Source of the DNA: Oscillospiraceae bacterium
GTDB lineage: Bacteria; Bacillota; Clostridia; Oscillospirales; Oscillospiraceae
Reading direction: 5' to 3'
NCBI GenBank assembly: GCA_031272845.1
Contig: JAISTA010000212.1
Coordinates: forward strand, 1-5,574
DNA length: 5,574 bases
Of the stretch, positions 4,445 through 5,574 are shown piece after piece. A program made the position numbers and the translations under genes. The notes below the pieces were generated by a model. That model was not told where the DNA came from and made no database searches. It worked only from the letters and a program-made list of their open reading frames with translations. Each line of letters opens with the position of its first letter. Within the stretch, counting starts at the first letter, position 1.

Positions 4445-5574
4445 ATGAAAAAACTAACCCAAAAGATTATTTCTGCGTTTCTGCTTGGCGCTCTGCTGCT
4501 GAGCGTTGTTCCCGCAGCGTCCGCAAGCGCAAAAGCGCCCTTGCAGTCTGCCGAAAAGCCCCTTTCAGGTATAAAAATCGGCGTTGATGCTGGACATCAG
4601 GGCAAGGGAAACTACGGCACGGAGCCGAACGCGCCGGGTTCATCTGTGATGAAGACAAAGGTGTCCTCCGGAACGCAGGGGCGGTTTACGCGCGTGCCGG
4701 AGTACGAGGTCAACCTTGCGGTTGCGCTGTTGCTTGAGCAAAAGCTGACGGCGCTCGGCGCGCAGGTTGTGATGACGCGCCGCACGAACGATATTGACAT
4801 CAGCAATGTCGAGAGAACGCTTTTGATAAACGACGCGGGAGTTGATTTGTCGATAAAAATCCACGCTGACGGAAGTGAAAATCCGGCAGTTGAGGGAGCG
4901 TGGATGCTTATTCCGGCAAACAGCGTAACCGCCGCTATAAACGAGCAAAGCAAGGCCGCCGCCGAGATAATTCTTGCCGAGTTTGTCGCGGAAACGGGGG
5001 CGAAAAACCGAGGCTTGCAGCCAAGAACCGACATTACGGGCTTTAACTGGTCAACTGTGCCTGTCGTGCTCGTCGAAATGGGCTATATGACAAACGAGAA
5101 GGAGGACAGGCTTCTCGCAACTGACGAATACCGCGAAAAGTGTGCGCAGGGACTGACAAACGGCGTTCTTGCGTGGTTTGGGCCGCAAGTCATTGAGGAT
5201 CCGATTGACGCATTTTCAGATGTGTCCGCGTCTGCGTGGTACGCGCCGTATGTTGTTTGGGCGGCGGAAAGCAGTATCGTGTCCGGTTACCCGGACGGCA
5301 CGTTTCAACCCGCTAAGACGATGACGCGCGCGGAGTTCGTGCAGGTGCTGTACAGCCTTGAGGGCAGGCCGAACACCGGCAAAAATGCGGGCTTTTCGGA
5401 CTTTTCGGACGTTTCGGACGGCGACTGGTACGCAAACGCGGTATACTGGGCGGCCAACACCGCCGTGACACGCGGCGTTGGCGGCGGTCGCTTTGATCCC
5501 GGCGGGCTGATAACGCGAGAGCAGGCTGTGACGTTTCTCAAGAACTATGCCGAGCAGTCCGAAGACTTCCGCGA
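4445..5574 (+). CDS. Secreted N-acetylmuramoyl-L-alanine amidase (Amidase_3) with SLH domains (3' partial)
   Basis: Zinc murein hydrolase that should cleave the bond between N-acetylmuramic acid and L-alanine of peptidoglycan stem peptides outside the cell. The 376 visible residues begin with a signal peptide (MKKLTQK, hydrophobic core to about 25, likely cleavage after ASA at residue 29). The catalytic domain spans about 43-246 and shows the zinc ligands His51 (in DAGHQG), Glu86 (in PEYEVNL) and His140 (in KIHADG), plus catalytic Glu211 (in VLVEMGYMTN). A roughly 35-residue Gly/Ser/Thr-rich insert between His51 and Glu86 (TEPNAPGSS, SSGTQG) is typical of a clostridial subgroup. Two SLH domains follow: 257-305, with DGTF and TRAE, and 320-369, with TREQ. 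Such domains usually come in threes and bind pyruvylated secondary cell-wall polymers, so a third probably lies past the window edge. The frame is open to the last base. Likely roles are wall turnover, cell separation or sporulation; the sequence does not decide between them. Confidence 0.95.
   Translation, partial: MKKLTQKIISAFLLGALLLSVVPAASASAKAPLQSAEKPLSGIKIGVDAGHQGKGNYGTEPNAPGSSVMKTKVSSGTQGRFTRVPEYEVNLAVALLLEQKLTALGAQVVMTRRTNDIDISNVERTLLINDAGVDLSIKIHADGSENPAVEGAWMLIPANSVTAAINEQSKAAAEIILAEFVAETGAKNRGLQPRTDITGFNWSTVPVVLVEMGYMTNEKEDRLLATDEYREKCAQGLTNGVLAWFGPQVIEDPIDAFSDVSASAWYAPYVVWAAESSIVSGYPDGTFQPAKTMTRAEFVQVLYSLEGRPNTGKNAGFSDFSDVSDGDWYANAVYWAANTAVTRGVGGGRFDPGGLITREQAVTFLKNYAEQSEDFR
5393..5419 (+). 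repeat. Three in-frame 9-bp tandem repeats in the amidase SLH linker
   Basis: TTTTCGGAC occurs twice back to back (5393-5401 and 5402-5410) and is followed by GTTTCGGAC (5411-5419). They encode Phe-Ser-Asp, Phe-Ser-Asp, Val-Ser-Asp at residues 317-325, where the second SLH domain begins; the family normally shows one FSDV at this place. The unit is a multiple of three, so gain or loss of units would keep the frame. Confidence 0.85.

Overview
The window looks like a piece of a GC-rich Gram-positive (Firmicutes, Clostridia) chromosome, probably from an anaerobe. The support is an Amidase_3 cell-wall hydrolase with C-terminal SLH domains, a Firmicutes-type purine-rich ribosome binding site, a consensus SigA promoter, and an anaerobe-style FAD_binding_2 flavoprotein. 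A gut Oscillospiraceae-like host is my guess, but no marker gene here fixes the taxonomy.

Layout, left to right, with all three real genes on the + strand: (1) bases 1-1565, the 3' part of a type IV ABC exporter half-transporter (membrane domain plus ATPase) whose 5' end lies outside the window, closed by an intrinsic terminator at about 1590-1620. (2) Bases 1617-2693, about 1.1 kb with no credible gene. It holds a two-copy 171-bp tandem repeat, a dispersed series of short GTAGG/CGTC-type modules, a cluster of nested hairpins at 2396-2487, and a strongly A/C-biased stretch just before the next promoter. (3) Bases 2694-4363, a textbook TTGACA-N17-TATAAT promoter, a Shine-Dalgarno site and a complete 532-residue FAD-dependent oxidoreductase of the fumarate reductase / 3-ketosteroid dehydrogenase superfamily. 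(4) Bases 4377-4427, a 14-bp-stem hairpin likely to terminate or attenuate transcription. (5) Bases 4445-5574, a secreted N-acetylmuramoyl-L-alanine amidase with at least two SLH domains, cut by the window end.

The three genes do not form an obvious pathway. Terminator-like hairpins separate them, and the flavoprotein has its own strong promoter, so they are probably independent transcription units: an exporter, a cytoplasmic redox enzyme of unknown substrate, and a cell-surface murein hydrolase. The parts most worth a second look are the repeat- and hairpin-rich intergenic block and the flavoprotein, which lacks the fumarate reductase active-site signature and has a Tyr-Pro motif in its place. 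I do not see a clear new multi-gene system.
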